Assembly (NCBI GenBank): GCA_022566735.1
Contig: JADFIG010000006.1
Location: 65,119 to 129,118 of the forward strand
Length of the DNA: 64,000 bases
Source: Pseudomonadota bacterium
GTDB taxonomy: Bacteria > Pseudomonadota > Gammaproteobacteria > Burkholderiales > Burkholderiaceae_C
Direction: 5' to 3'
Notes under the pieces: generated by a model
The model's input: the letters and a program-made list of their open reading frames with translations, nothing else
Databases searched by the model: none
What the model was told of the DNA's origin: nothing
Program-made: the position numbers and the translations under genes
Shown here: positions 40,397 through 49,015 of the stretch, piece by piece
How the letters are laid out: every line of letters starts with the position of its first letter
How positions within the stretch are numbered: the stretch's first letter is position 1

Positions 40397-41668
40397 TCAG
40401 GCGGCCGGTGCCCGCTGCCGCAGTTGTGCCGCCACCCGCCCGCCCACCACCGTGGCCGAGCCCACGCCCAGCAGCAGCGCCAGGGCCGACCCCGCGAAGA
40501 TGCCATGCACCAGGCCGTGGTCCATCAGGGCGCCGAACACCGGTGCGGCCAGGGCGAAGCCCGTGTCCAGCCCCGAGTACACCGTGCCGTAGACGCGGCC
40601 GGTGGCGCCCGGCGGCGCGGCCCGCTTGATCAGCATGTCGCGCGAGGGGCCGGCGATGCCGGTGCCAAAGCCCGCCAGGGCCACCACGCCCGCCGCCAGC
40701 AGGGGCGGCAGCCAGCCGGTGGCGGCCAGGGCCAGCAGGGCCGCGGCCAGCACCATGGCCGCAGCGATGGTGCGCTCCAGCCGGGCCACGCGCGCCACCA
40801 GGAAACCCCCGAGCACCATGCCCGTGGCCCCGCACAGCATGTAGCCGGTGACCACGAAGGCCGTGATCGAGGCCGGCAGCCCGTAGGCCTGCTGCAAGGC
40901 CGGGCTGGCGAAGCTCTGGATGGCGCTCAGGGACGCCGTGGTCCAGAAGAAGAAGGAAAAGCACAGCCACACCGAAGGCAGCTTGAGGAAGGCCATGGGG
41001 TGCTCCTCGCGCGAGCCCGGCGCGGCCGACGCCCGGGCCTGGGCCCGGTGCGCCTGGTGGTGGTCGTCGATGGCATCGCGCTGCCACAGCAGCAGGGCCA
41101 GGATGCCCAGCGTCACCACCGCCACGCACAGGCAGGCCAGGCGCCAGCTGCCCAGCGCCGAGCTCAGCCCGATCAGGCACACCGGCGCCAGCGCCCAGCC
41201 CAGGTTGCCGCTGATGCCGTGCACCGAGAAAGCATGGCCCAGCCGTGGCAGCGACACCCGCTTGTTCAGGATGGTGAAATCCGCCGGGTGGAAGGGCGCG
41301 TTGCCCAGCCCGGCCAGCGCCGACGCCAGCATCAGGTCGCCATAGCCCTGGGCCAGCGAGGCGCTCAGGCCCGCGGCCACGAAGCAGCCCAGGGCGAAGT
41401 ACAGCACCGGGCGGGCGCCGATGCGGTCCACCACGAAGCCGGCCAGCGCCTGTCCCAGGCCCGAGATGACGAAGAACACCGTGACCAGCAGGCCCAGCTG
41501 CGAATAGCTCAAGCCGAAGTCACGGATGAAGACCGGGAACAGCGGCGGCAGCAGCATGTGGTGGAAGTGCGAGGTGCCGTGGGCCAGGCCGATGAGGCCG
41601 ATGGTGGTGGCGTCCTGGCGTGCGGCCGGCGGCAGGGCCGAAGTCGGGGGCAGGGTGGTGGCGCTCAT
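40397..41668 (-). CDS. MFS transporter (Fsr-like drug efflux family)
   Basis: This is a 423-residue protein with twelve hydrophobic segments. The opening LIGLAHGTSHFHHMLLPPLFPVF resembles the fosmidomycin-resistance type of the major facilitator superfamily, and the loop DRIGARPVL matches the MFS A-motif. A His/Gln-rich cytoplasmic loop lies mid-protein. It is divergent from the RlmN-like gene across 73 bp. The substrate is unknown; drug efflux is only the family precedent. Confidence 0.88.
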   Translation of the reverse strand: MSATTLPPTSALPPAARQDATTIGLIGLAHGTSHFHHMLLPPLFPVFIRDFGLSYSQLGLLVTVFFVISGLGQALAGFVVDRIGARPVLYFALGCFVAAGLSASLAQGYGDLMLASALAGLGNAPFHPADFTILNKRVSLPRLGHAFSVHGISGNLGWALAPVCLIGLSSALGSWRLACLCVAVVTLGILALLLWQRDAIDDHHQAHRAQARASAAPGSREEHPMAFLKLPSVWLCFSFFFWTTASLSAIQSFASPALQQAYGLPASITAFVVTGYMLCGATGMVLGGFLVARVARLERTIAAAMVLAAALLALAATGWLPPLLAAGVVALAGFGTGIAGPSRDMLIKRAAPPGATGRVYGTVYSGLDTGFALAAPVFGALMDHGLVHGIFAGSALALLLGVGSATVVGGRVAAQLRQRAPAA

Positions 41669-41741
41669 GCGGGCACTTTAACGGGGCGCCGCTCGGGCTG
41701 CAGGGCCCCGCCGCAAAGCCCCGGTGTTTACACTGCGCCCC

Positions 41742-42845
41742 ATGCGCATCGAACACATCCGCCAGCGCCTGCAGGCCCTGGGCGCCAAGCCCGTCCACGT
41801 GCAGCGCGTGCTGCGCCTGTGGGTCCAGGCCTTGCCGCAAGACAGTGGCAAGCGCCGCCCCGAAGACTTCCTGCCCCAGCCCGTGCGCGAGGGCCTGGAC
41901 GCGCTGATGGCCGAGGTCATGGGCCTGGCCACGCTGCGTTCGGCCCACCCCGGCGCGGACGGCTCCGAGCGCCTGCTGGTGGGTCTGCACGACGGCCAGA
42001 CCGCCGAGAGCGTGCTGCTGCCGCGCGACGGGCTGTGCGTGTCCTCCCAGGTCGGGTGCGCCGTCGGCTGCGTGTTCTGCATGACGGGGCGCGACGGCCT
42101 GTTGCGCCAGATCGGCAGTGCCGAGATCGTCGCGCAGGTGGCCCTGGCGCGCACCCGCCGCCCGGTCAAGAAGGTCGTCTTCATGGGCATGGGCGAGCCC
42201 TCGCACAACCTCGACAACGTGATGGAAGCCATCGAGCTGCTGGGCACCGTCGGCAACATCGGCCACAAGAACCTGGTGCTCTCCACCGTGGGCGACCCGC
42301 GCGTGTTCGAGCGCCTGCACGGCCTGCCTTCCGGCCGGGTCAAGCCGGCGCTGGCGCTGTCCCTGCACTCGACGCAGCCCGAGTTGCGCGCGCAACTGCT
42401 GCCGCGCGCCACGCCCATGACCCCCGAGGAACTGGTGGCCGCCGGCGAGCGCTACGCCCGCGCCACCGGCTACCCCATCCAGTACCAGTGGACGCTGCTG
42501 GACGGCATCAACGACACCGAGGCGGAGCTGGAGGGCATCGTGCGGTTGCTGCAGGGCAAGTACGCGCTGATGAACCTCATCCCCTACAACGAGGTCGATG
42601 CGCTGGACTTCAAGCGCCCCTCCTGGGAGCGTGCCGCCGAGATGGCCCGCTGGCTGCACCGCCGCGGCGTGCTGACCAAGCTGCGCCATTCGGCCGGGCA
42701 GGACGTGGACGGCGGCTGCGGCCAGCTGCGGGCCCGCGACAGCGCCTTGCCGGCCCGCCGCCGTGCCCAGGCCGTGCCGGTGACGCTGGTGCGCCGCGCG
42801 GACGCTGCGGCGGTCCCCGCCGATCCGGCTCAGTCCGCGCCCTGA
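41742..42845 (+). CDS. RlmN-like radical SAM methyltransferase (divergent paralog)
   Basis: This is a 367-residue protein. The radical SAM cluster is CAVGCVFC (Cys106, Cys110, Cys113), preceded by the RlmN/Cfr lead-in LCVSSQVG. Further family motifs are VVFMGMGEPSHNLDNV, LSTVG, ALSLHS, and the C-terminal GGCGQL carrying the methyl-transfer Cys326. The N-terminal domain is unlike that of typical RlmN, and the final 40 residues are Arg/Ala-rich. RlmN and Cfr methylate A2503 of 23S rRNA (RlmN also tRNA A37). Divergence suggests a second copy with a possibly different target. The ATG at 41742 was chosen; 41724 is also open. Confidence 0.85.
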   Translation: MRIEHIRQRLQALGAKPVHVQRVLRLWVQALPQDSGKRRPEDFLPQPVREGLDALMAEVMGLATLRSAHPGADGSERLLVGLHDGQTAESVLLPRDGLCVSSQVGCAVGCVFCMTGRDGLLRQIGSAEIVAQVALARTRRPVKKVVFMGMGEPSHNLDNVMEAIELLGTVGNIGHKNLVLSTVGDPRVFERLHGLPSGRVKPALALSLHSTQPELRAQLLPRATPMTPEELVAAGERYARATGYPIQYQWTLLDGINDTEAELEGIVRLLQGKYALMNLIPYNEVDALDFKRPSWERAAEMARWLHRRGVLTKLRHSAGQDVDGGCGQLRARDSALPARRRAQAVPVTLVRRADAAAVPADPAQSAP

Positions 42846-43150
42846 CCGATCGCCGAGGCGAAGGCGCGCTCGAAGGCCGCGGCAAAGTCGGCCGTGCCGC
42901 TGATGGACAGGCTCACCGTCTGCCAGCGGCCCTCGTCGCTGAACTGCTGGTCGTGGCACCAGCTGCAGCCCTCGTCCAGCGCGCCGGGCCCGTCCGGGAA
43001 CTGCGCGGCCGCCCAGGCCAGCACCTGGCGCGCTTCGTCGAGCACAGCGGCGTGGCCTTCGGCGGTGTCGGTGGACGCCTGCGCATCGAAGGTGTGGCAC
43101 CCGTCGGTGTCGAGACTGGCGTCAAACGTCAAATATTGCAGGTGTGGCAT
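42830..43150 (-). CDS. Small acidic conserved hypothetical protein
   Basis: The protein is about 106 residues from ATG 43150 (the frame is open to 43255, but the upstream part is Arg-rich and unlike the rest). It is acidic, with HLQYLTFDASLDTDG at the start and a CSWCHDQQF segment in the middle; the two Cys could bind metal. The C-terminus has an amphipathic strand-helix pattern. No family is recognised. It converges with the RlmN-like gene, overlapping it by 16 bp. Confidence 0.65.
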   Translation of the reverse strand: MPHLQYLTFDASLDTDGCHTFDAQASTDTAEGHAAVLDEARQVLAWAAAQFPDGPGALDEGCSWCHDQQFSDEGRWQTVSLSISGTADFAAAFERAFASAIGQGAD

Positions 43151-43257
43151 GGTCAAAGGGGGTTGCGCGGCGGGTGCGTCATCGCTGTGACACATTTTCT
43201 CCGGTCTGTGCGGCGTTTTGGCCTCAATTTCACGCCGGGGCTGCCGAAACCTCACCC

Positions 43258-45222
43258 ATGGTCACCGCTTCCTCCAGCCCTCCACCGTTGGCCCAGCCCC
43301 TCGCCGCTTCGTCGCCGAAGTGGCTGACACCGGGCCGGGTGGCCGCCATCGCGGCGGTGCTGCTGTGCCTGCTCGTGCTGGCATCGCGCCTGCACGGGGC
43401 GGTGGCGCAGGCGCGCACCCACGGGGCCATGGCCCTCGCCCTGGTCAACGAGGCCCCGATGGCCACGGCCAGCGCCGCCCCGTCGGCGGCCAGCCTGCCG
43501 CTGGCGCGCGCGGCGACCTCGGTCGACGGCATCCTGGCCATCGGCCTGTGCGAAGGCCTGGCCTGCAGCACCCTGTTCGCCCAGGAGGGGGCGGCGCGTT
43601 GCGAGGGCCACTTCCAGTGGCCGGCCCTGTGCGTGCAACTGCCTTCACCCTCCGATGCCGAAGCGGTGCTCAGCGTGGCTTACGACGTGCGGCCGGTCTT
43701 GCTGTCGGCCTTCCTGGACAGCGCCGCCAGCCTGGCCCTGTTCGGGGGCGTGCTGTGGGTCTGGCGCCGTGCCCGTGGCGAGGCCCCGAGCGCCGAGGCC
43801 CGCGCGCCTGCGCCGGGCGCGCCCCGTCCGCCCGCCGAGAAGGACGCCCTCACCGGCCTGCTCAACCGCGTGGCCTTCGAGACCGCGCTGGCCCGCCACA
43901 ACGAGGCCGAAGCCCTCAGCACCCTCGAAACCGATGGCTGCCTGATGTACTTCGACCTGGACCGCTTCAAGTTCATCAACGACACCCACGGCCACATCGC
44001 CGGCGACCAGGTGCTCAAGACCGTCTCCGAGCGGCTGCGCTACACCCTGGGCGGTGGCGTGCTGATCGGGCGGCTGGGCGGCGACGAGTTCGCGGCGCTG
44101 ATCACCGACGTGTCCTCGCGCGCCACCATCGAGACGATCTGCCGCGTGCTCATCGAGCAGGTCTCCAAGCCCATCCCGATCGGCGAGGTCAAGGAGTGGG
44201 TGGGCCTGAGCATCGGTGCCTACATGCTCAAGCGCGGCACCCTGACGGTGGGCGAGATGCTGCACCGCGCCGACCTGGCCATGTACGAGGCCAAGCGCGC
44301 CGGCCGCGGCCGCCTGATCTTCTACGACGACGCCATGGAGGACGCCGCCCGCACGCGCGCGCAGGTGCAGGCCGAGTTCATGCACGCCATCGCCGAGCGC
44401 CAGTTCTTCATGGTCTACCAGCCGCAGTTCGATGCGGTCGACCGCGTGCGCGGTGTCGAGGCCATGGTGCGCTGGCGCCACCCGGTGCGCGGCCTGATCC
44501 CGCCCGAGGAGTTCGTGCCGGTGGCCGAGCACAGTGGCCAGATCGTGCCGCTGGGCAAGATGGTGGTCGACATGGTCTGCGGCGAGCTGGTGGCCTTGCG
44601 CAACCAGGGGCTGGCCCTGCCGTACGTCAGCATGGACGTGTCGCTGCGCCAGCTGGCCGATGCGGCCATGGTCGAGGACGTGCAGGCCGCGCTGCAGCGC
44701 CATGGCCTCGGTCCCGCGGACATCGAGTTCGAGGTCGCCGAGAGCACCGCCATGGCCGGCCAGGTCAGCAAGGAAAACGCCACGCTCAAGCAGCTGGCGG
44801 CCATGTCCTTTCGCATCGCCATCGACGACTTCGGCTCGGGTTGCTCCTCGCTGGGCCGCCTGGTGGACCTCAAGGTCGACAAGCTCAAGATCGATGGCAT
44901 GTTCGTGCGCGGCATCGGCCAGCCCCACTTCAACCCGGCCTTGCTGGAGCTGATGATCACCCTGGCCAACCGCCTGGGCGTCAAGAGCGTGGCCGAGGGC
45001 GTGGAGACGCCCGAGCAGGTGCGCTGGTTGCGCCAGGCCGGCTGCCAGATGATGCAGGGGCCGTTCTTTGCCGAACCCATGACGCACCCGCAGCTGGTGC
45101 AATGGCTGCGCATGCACGAAGACGACGATGGCCGCGAAGGCGGCATCTGGGCGCCCACCCGCCCGCTGGAAGATGCCGACGCGGCTCTGGCGAGCCGGCC
45201 GCCCGAAGGCGTCACGGTCTGA
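43258..45222 (+). CDS. GGDEF-EAL bifunctional c-di-GMP protein
   Basis: This is a 654-residue protein from ATG 43258. Membrane helices at about 24-44 and 145-165 frame a short periplasmic region with three Cys. The GGDEF domain (about 200-365) has DALTGLLNRVAF, the active loop GGDEF at 274-278 and no obvious RxxD inhibitory site. The EAL domain (about 385-640) has EAM at 401-403, FEVAES, the DDFGSG loop, LKID and AEGVET. The usual Mg-binding Asn in the VNxS motif is Asp460 (MDVSLRQL), so phosphodiesterase activity may be altered. It was probably a dual enzyme and may now be mainly a cyclase or a binding protein. Confidence 0.93.
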   Translation: MVTASSSPPPLAQPLAASSPKWLTPGRVAAIAAVLLCLLVLASRLHGAVAQARTHGAMALALVNEAPMATASAAPSAASLPLARAATSVDGILAIGLCEGLACSTLFAQEGAARCEGHFQWPALCVQLPSPSDAEAVLSVAYDVRPVLLSAFLDSAASLALFGGVLWVWRRARGEAPSAEARAPAPGAPRPPAEKDALTGLLNRVAFETALARHNEAEALSTLETDGCLMYFDLDRFKFINDTHGHIAGDQVLKTVSERLRYTLGGGVLIGRLGGDEFAALITDVSSRATIETICRVLIEQVSKPIPIGEVKEWVGLSIGAYMLKRGTLTVGEMLHRADLAMYEAKRAGRGRLIFYDDAMEDAARTRAQVQAEFMHAIAERQFFMVYQPQFDAVDRVRGVEAMVRWRHPVRGLIPPEEFVPVAEHSGQIVPLGKMVVDMVCGELVALRNQGLALPYVSMDVSLRQLADAAMVEDVQAALQRHGLGPADIEFEVAESTAMAGQVSKENATLKQLAAMSFRIAIDDFGSGCSSLGRLVDLKVDKLKIDGMFVRGIGQPHFNPALLELMITLANRLGVKSVAEGVETPEQVRWLRQAGCQMMQGPFFAEPMTHPQLVQWLRMHEDDDGREGGIWAPTRPLEDADAALASRPPEGVTV

Positions 45223-45240
45223 GTCCGGTGGGGCCGCCCG

Positions 45241-45260
45241 TGCGGCAGGCCGGTGCCGCA
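45241..45260. terminator. Hairpin between convergent genes, possible bidirectional terminator
   Basis: TGCGGCA and TGCCGCA form a perfect 7-bp stem with a 6-bp loop, in the 42-bp gap between two converging stop codons. No T-tract follows on either strand, so this is not a textbook intrinsic terminator; placement is the main support. Confidence 0.35.
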
Positions 45261-45264
45261 AAGT

Positions 45265-46467
45265 TCAGTGCGGCAACTCCGGCGACGGGGCGAACTGGTA
45301 GCGGTTCTTGCCCGAGGCCTTGACGGCGTACATCGCCTTGTCGGCCACGCGCCGCAGTTCATCGAGGTCCTCGGCGTGGTCCGGGAAGATGGCGATGCCG
45401 ATGCTGGCGCCCACCTGCAGGGTGTGGCCGTTGTAGTCGATGGGCAGGGCCAGCGTGCGCAGGATCTTGTCGGCGACATCGCCGGCCGCCTGGGCGTGGG
45501 TCAACTCGTGCAGGACGACCACGAACTCGTCGCCCCCGATGCGTGCGGCGGTGTCGGCGGCGCGCACGGCCGAGCGCAGGCGCAGCGCCACTTCGCGCAG
45601 GACGCGGTCGCCGGCATCGTGCCCGTGCTGGTCGTTGACGGCCTTGAAGCCGTCCAGGTCCAGGAACATGAAGGCGATCTTGCGCCCGGATTCGCGGGCG
45701 TGGGCCATGGCACGGTGGCTGCGCTCGGTGGCCAGACGCATCACGGGCAGGCCGGTGAGGTTGTCGTGCGTGGCCAGGTGGTGGATCTGGTCGCGCTGCG
45801 CCTTGATCTCGCGCTGCTGGCGGTGGACGTCGCCGAGCAGGCTGTGCAGCGAGCGCGTGAAAGCGCTCACCGCCGTGGCGATGGCGCCGGCCGACAGTGC
45901 CATGGTCAGCACCACATTGGCCCAGGCCAGCGGCTCCTGCGACACGGCGTTGAGGTCCACGCCCACGCTGTGCCGCCCGGTGATCATCAGCATGCCCACG
46001 GCCGACATCAGCAGCACCACCCCGGCGATCATCATGAACACCACCGAGCGCGAAAACAGGATCGCGGCGACGAAGAAGCCGATGGCGAAGTAGTTGCCCG
46101 TCGGGGCGGCCTGGCCAAAGGACAGCAGCCCGCCGGTGCCCGACATGAACAGCACCAGCAGCAAGGCGCTGGCCTTGGCCTGGTAGGACAGGTGGCGGCG
46201 TCGCAGGTGGCTGCCCAGCAGGATGGCGGTGCTGGTGGCGACCAGGGCCAGGGCGGCGGGCACCCGCAGGTATTCCGGCCCGAAGACATTGCGCCAGAAC
46301 GACAGCGCCAGGATGCACACGGCCAGCACCGACATGCCGCGCAGGGCGTCGTCGATGAAGGTTTCGCGGATCTGCTGCAGGCGGGCGTCGGGGTCGATGC
46401 CGGCCTCGCCCTCGCCCTGGGGCTGCATGTGCGCGGGCCCCACGTTGGCGCTCATGCCATCGGCCAT
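45265..46467 (-). CDS. Membrane diguanylate cyclase (GGDEF)
   Basis: The protein is about 400 residues from ATG 46467, which has a G-rich ribosome site about 6 bp upstream; the frame is open to 46638, but that extension is low-complexity. Six membrane helices (about 40-215) and a coiled stretch (QQREIKAQRDQIHHL) lead to a GGDEF domain with DNLTGLPVMRLA, LDLDGFKAVNDQHGHDAGD and the active loop GGDEF. Catalytic residues look intact. It converges with the GGDEF-EAL gene and is another c-di-GMP synthesis candidate in this region. Confidence 0.92.
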   Translation of the reverse strand: MADGMSANVGPAHMQPQGEGEAGIDPDARLQQIRETFIDDALRGMSVLAVCILALSFWRNVFGPEYLRVPAALALVATSTAILLGSHLRRRHLSYQAKASALLLVLFMSGTGGLLSFGQAAPTGNYFAIGFFVAAILFSRSVVFMMIAGVVLLMSAVGMLMITGRHSVGVDLNAVSQEPLAWANVVLTMALSAGAIATAVSAFTRSLHSLLGDVHRQQREIKAQRDQIHHLATHDNLTGLPVMRLATERSHRAMAHARESGRKIAFMFLDLDGFKAVNDQHGHDAGDRVLREVALRLRSAVRAADTAARIGGDEFVVVLHELTHAQAAGDVADKILRTLALPIDYNGHTLQVGASIGIAIFPDHAEDLDELRRVADKAMYAVKASGKNRYQFAPSPELPH

Positions 46468-46695
46468 GTCCGGCCCCCCTTGGGGCAAGGGCGCGCGCGG
46501 TGGGCGAGGGCGCAGGTGGCGGGTGGAGGCGGACACGGTCTCTGAGGTGGCGCAGCGAGGCGGGACAACCATGGTAAGCCCCGCGCCGGGCGAGCCATCC
46601 CACGGGAAGGCAGGGCTTGGGGCCGCAGTTCCTCGCACCGGGGGCGGCCGCTACACTGCGGTCATCCCCTTTCGGCCTTCTTGGAGGCTCGTCTC

Positions 46696-46974
46696 ATGAG
46701 CATCGTCGTCTACTGGCTGGGCCAAGGTCAGCCTTCCGTGCAGGTCTTTGCCGATGACCAGCTCCTGGCCGCCCTGGCCTTCGCCGAGGCGCGCCGCAAA
46801 GACCGTGACGAGGCCGGCCTGGCGCTGAACCGGCACGTTGTCATCAGCTCCGAACTCGGCGACCACGTCGGCGCGCCCGGGGTGAGCGACGAGCGGCCGT
46901 CCGATTACAGCTGGACCAAGTCCCACCGCGGCGGCCCGCCCGAGTCCGGCAACCCGCCCAAGACCTTGGCCTGA
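46696..46974 (+). CDS. Small hypothetical protein
   Basis: The protein is about 92 residues from ATG 46696, with GGAGG 8 bp upstream; an ATG at 46681 is also open. It starts with a hydrophobic beta-strand pattern (SIVVYWLGQGQ), then a helix rich in Ala, Glu and Arg, and ends in a Pro/Gly-rich tail with DYSWTKSHRGG. Its family is not recognised. The clear ribosome site and the codon bias support a real gene. Confidence 0.7.
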   Translation: MSIVVYWLGQGQPSVQVFADDQLLAALAFAEARRKDRDEAGLALNRHVVISSELGDHVGAPGVSDERPSDYSWTKSHRGGPPESGNPPKTLA

Positions 46975-46980
46975 GCCGGG

Positions 46981-47011
46981 CCTGGTGCGGCCCTGGTGCG
47001 GCCCTGGTGCG
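46981..47011 (+). repeat. 11-bp tandem repeat (CCTGGTGCGGC, 2.8 copies)
   Basis: There are two exact copies and a 9-bp partial third copy in the intergenic region between the small hypothetical gene and the DUF3297 gene. The length is not a multiple of three and the repeat is non-coding, so it could change spacing in the DUF3297 leader by slippage. Confidence 0.85.
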
Positions 47012-47138
47012 CGTCCTCTACACTGGCGGCCGTGCCGATGCGGCCCATCCCTGGCGATGACCGCGTGGCTTGCCGTGCCCCGCACCCTGTGGGGCGCCAC
47101 CCAGATTGCCAAGCAGCCCCGCTGCCTGTGACCCCACC

Positions 47139-47387
47139 ATGAGCCAGACCGACGCCCGTCCGCCCCTGCCTGACCGCCTCTCCATCGACCCGCGCAGCCC
47201 GCACCACGTGGCCGCTGTGTTCGAGCACGACATCGGCATCCGCTTCAACGACAAGGAGCGCTTCGACGTCGAGGAATACTGCATCAGCGAGGGCTGGATC
47301 AAGGTCCCCGTTGGCAAGACGGTCGATCGCAAGGGCCGCGCCCTGACCATCAAGCTCAAGGGCCAGGTCGAAGCCTTCTACCGCTGA
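47139..47387 (+). CDS. DUF3297 family protein
   Basis: This is an 82-residue protein from ATG 47139. It has the conserved core of the DUF3297 family: HVAAVFEHDIGIRFNDKERFDVEEYCISEGWIKVPVGKTVDRKG followed by PLTIKLKG-type residues. No signal or membrane helix is present. These small cytoplasmic proteins are widespread in proteobacteria and their function is not known to me. The hydrolase gene starts 32 bp downstream. Confidence 0.85.
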   Translation: MSQTDARPPLPDRLSIDPRSPHHVAAVFEHDIGIRFNDKERFDVEEYCISEGWIKVPVGKTVDRKGRALTIKLKGQVEAFYR

Positions 47388-47418
47388 GCGTTCGCGCCAG
47401 TCCCTTCAGGAGCCGCGC

Positions 47419-48243
47419 ATGACCGCGTCTGCCAGTCCTGCGCGCCCAGCGCAGGCACCGCAGGTCCACGACGACCGGGTCGACACCCCCGAAGGCCGCC
47501 TGTTCGTGCGGCGCTGGACGCCAGCCGCCTCGTCCGCCGAACCCATCGTCCTGCTGCATGACTCGCTCGGCTGCGTGGCGCTCTGGCGCGACTTCCCTGC
47601 CTTGCTGGCCCAGGCCACGGGCCGCACCGTCGTGGCCTATGACCGCCTGGGCTTCGGCCAGTCCGACCCGCACCCTGGCACGCTGCCGCCGAGCTTCGTG
47701 AGCGACGAGGCCCACCGGGGCTTTGCCGCCGTGAAGGAGCACCTGCAGCGGCAGTCGGGCATGGACGGCTTCGTGCTGCTGGGCCACAGCGTGGGTGGCG
47801 GCATGGCGGTGGCCTGCGCCGCGGCCCACCCCGAGGCCTGCCGCGCCCTGGTCACCGAGTCGGCCCAGGCCTTCGTGGAAGACCGCACCCTGGCCGGCAT
47901 CCGCGACGCGCAGATCGCCTTCCGCCAGCCCGGCCAGATCGAGCGCTTGCAGAAGTACCACGGCGACAAGGCCGCCTGGGTGCTCGGTGCCTGGATCGAC
48001 ACCTGGCTGGCCGAGTCCTTCCACGGCTGGACCCTGGACGCGCAGATCCGCCAGGTGCGCTGCCCGACCCTGGCCTTGCACGGCGAGCTCGACGAGTTCG
48101 GCTCGGCCCTGCACCCGCAGCGCATCGCCGAACTGAGCGCCGGCCCCGCCCGCTGGCGCCTGCTGCCCGGCTGCGGTCACGTGCCCCACCGGGAGGTGCC
48201 CGACGAGGTGCTGGGTGAGGTGGTGGGGGTGTTGGGGCGGTAG
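47419..48243 (+). CDS. Alpha/beta hydrolase
   Basis: This is a 274-residue protein of the single-domain alpha/beta hydrolase type. The nucleophile Ser124 sits in GHSVGG, the acid is probably Asp225 in GELDEF, and the general base is His254 in GCGHVPHRE. The oxyanion region lies around LLHDSLGC. GGAG lies a few bases before the ATG. The substrate cannot be deduced; family members include esterases, lactonases and dehalogenases. Confidence 0.9.
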   Translation: MTASASPARPAQAPQVHDDRVDTPEGRLFVRRWTPAASSAEPIVLLHDSLGCVALWRDFPALLAQATGRTVVAYDRLGFGQSDPHPGTLPPSFVSDEAHRGFAAVKEHLQRQSGMDGFVLLGHSVGGGMAVACAAAHPEACRALVTESAQAFVEDRTLAGIRDAQIAFRQPGQIERLQKYHGDKAAWVLGAWIDTWLAESFHGWTLDAQIRQVRCPTLALHGELDEFGSALHPQRIAELSAGPARWRLLPGCGHVPHREVPDEVLGEVVGVLGR

Positions 48244-48262
48244 CGCGCGGAACCGGGCGGCG

Positions 48263-49015
48263 TCACCGCGCAGAGGTGGCCTCGCAGCGCTTCAAGGCCT
48301 TGCGGGCATCGGGGACCGTGTCGATCCGGTTGGGGTTGCCCAGGCAGCGGTCGTCCTGCTCGATGCGGATGCGCTCCCGACCGGCATCGAGCCGCAGCAG
48401 CACGGTCATGCGCTTCCAGCCCGAGCCGATCTCGCTCACCTTGGTGGCGTGCTTGCCATCGATGAAGAAGTACTGCACGGTGACCAGCAGCTCGTTGCGA
48501 TCGGCGTTGGCCACGCCCACGGCAGGCACGGCGTTGCAGAACAGCGGGGCGGACTCATCGATGCGGATGGTGTGCCAGCCCACCTCGCGGAAGCGGGCAT
48601 CGAACAAGCCGATGTGGCAGGCCTGTGTGTGCCGCGGTCCTTCTTTGCACCGGTAGGCGAGCTCCTGGGCCACGTCGGTGCAGCGCTCCCCGGGATGGCT
48701 TTGGGGCATGAACCGCACGGGCTGGAGGTAGAACAGGGTGTCGTCGATGAACAGCTTGAAGGACAAGTCCAGAGACCACTCCTGCACCCGCTGGGGCGTG
48801 GCGGTGCGTGCAGTGAGGCTGACCAAGGCGGATTTGTCCAACTGCTTCCCTTCATTCAAGGCATCGGGAACCAAGTCGCCGTTGGGGAGGATGCTGGGGC
48901 GCCAGTCGCTGGACAGGCGCACGTGGGCCTCCGCAGCCGTCGATACGCTGAGCAGCAACAGCCCAACGCGGAGCCACCGCAGTGCTTCATGCAGGAGATT
49001 TCTTGAGGGCTTCAT
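48263..49015 (-). CDS. Secreted hypothetical protein, candidate immunity to the muramidase effector
   Basis: This is a 250-residue protein with a signal peptide ending AEA, so it acts in the periplasm. It has seven Cys in the mature part, suggesting disulfides, and a mixed beta pattern. The family is unknown. Its start overlaps the end of the muramidase gene by 29 bp on the same strand. A periplasmic partner encoded directly after a VgrG-linked peptidoglycan hydrolase is the classic place for an immunity protein. The role is inferred from context, not from homology. Confidence 0.7.
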   Translation of the reverse strand: MKPSRNLLHEALRWLRVGLLLLSVSTAAEAHVRLSSDWRPSILPNGDLVPDALNEGKQLDKSALVSLTARTATPQRVQEWSLDLSFKLFIDDTLFYLQPVRFMPQSHPGERCTDVAQELAYRCKEGPRHTQACHIGLFDARFREVGWHTIRIDESAPLFCNAVPAVGVANADRNELLVTVQYFFIDGKHATKVSEIGSGWKRMTVLLRLDAGRERIRIEQDDRCLGNPNRIDTVPDARKALKRCEATSAR

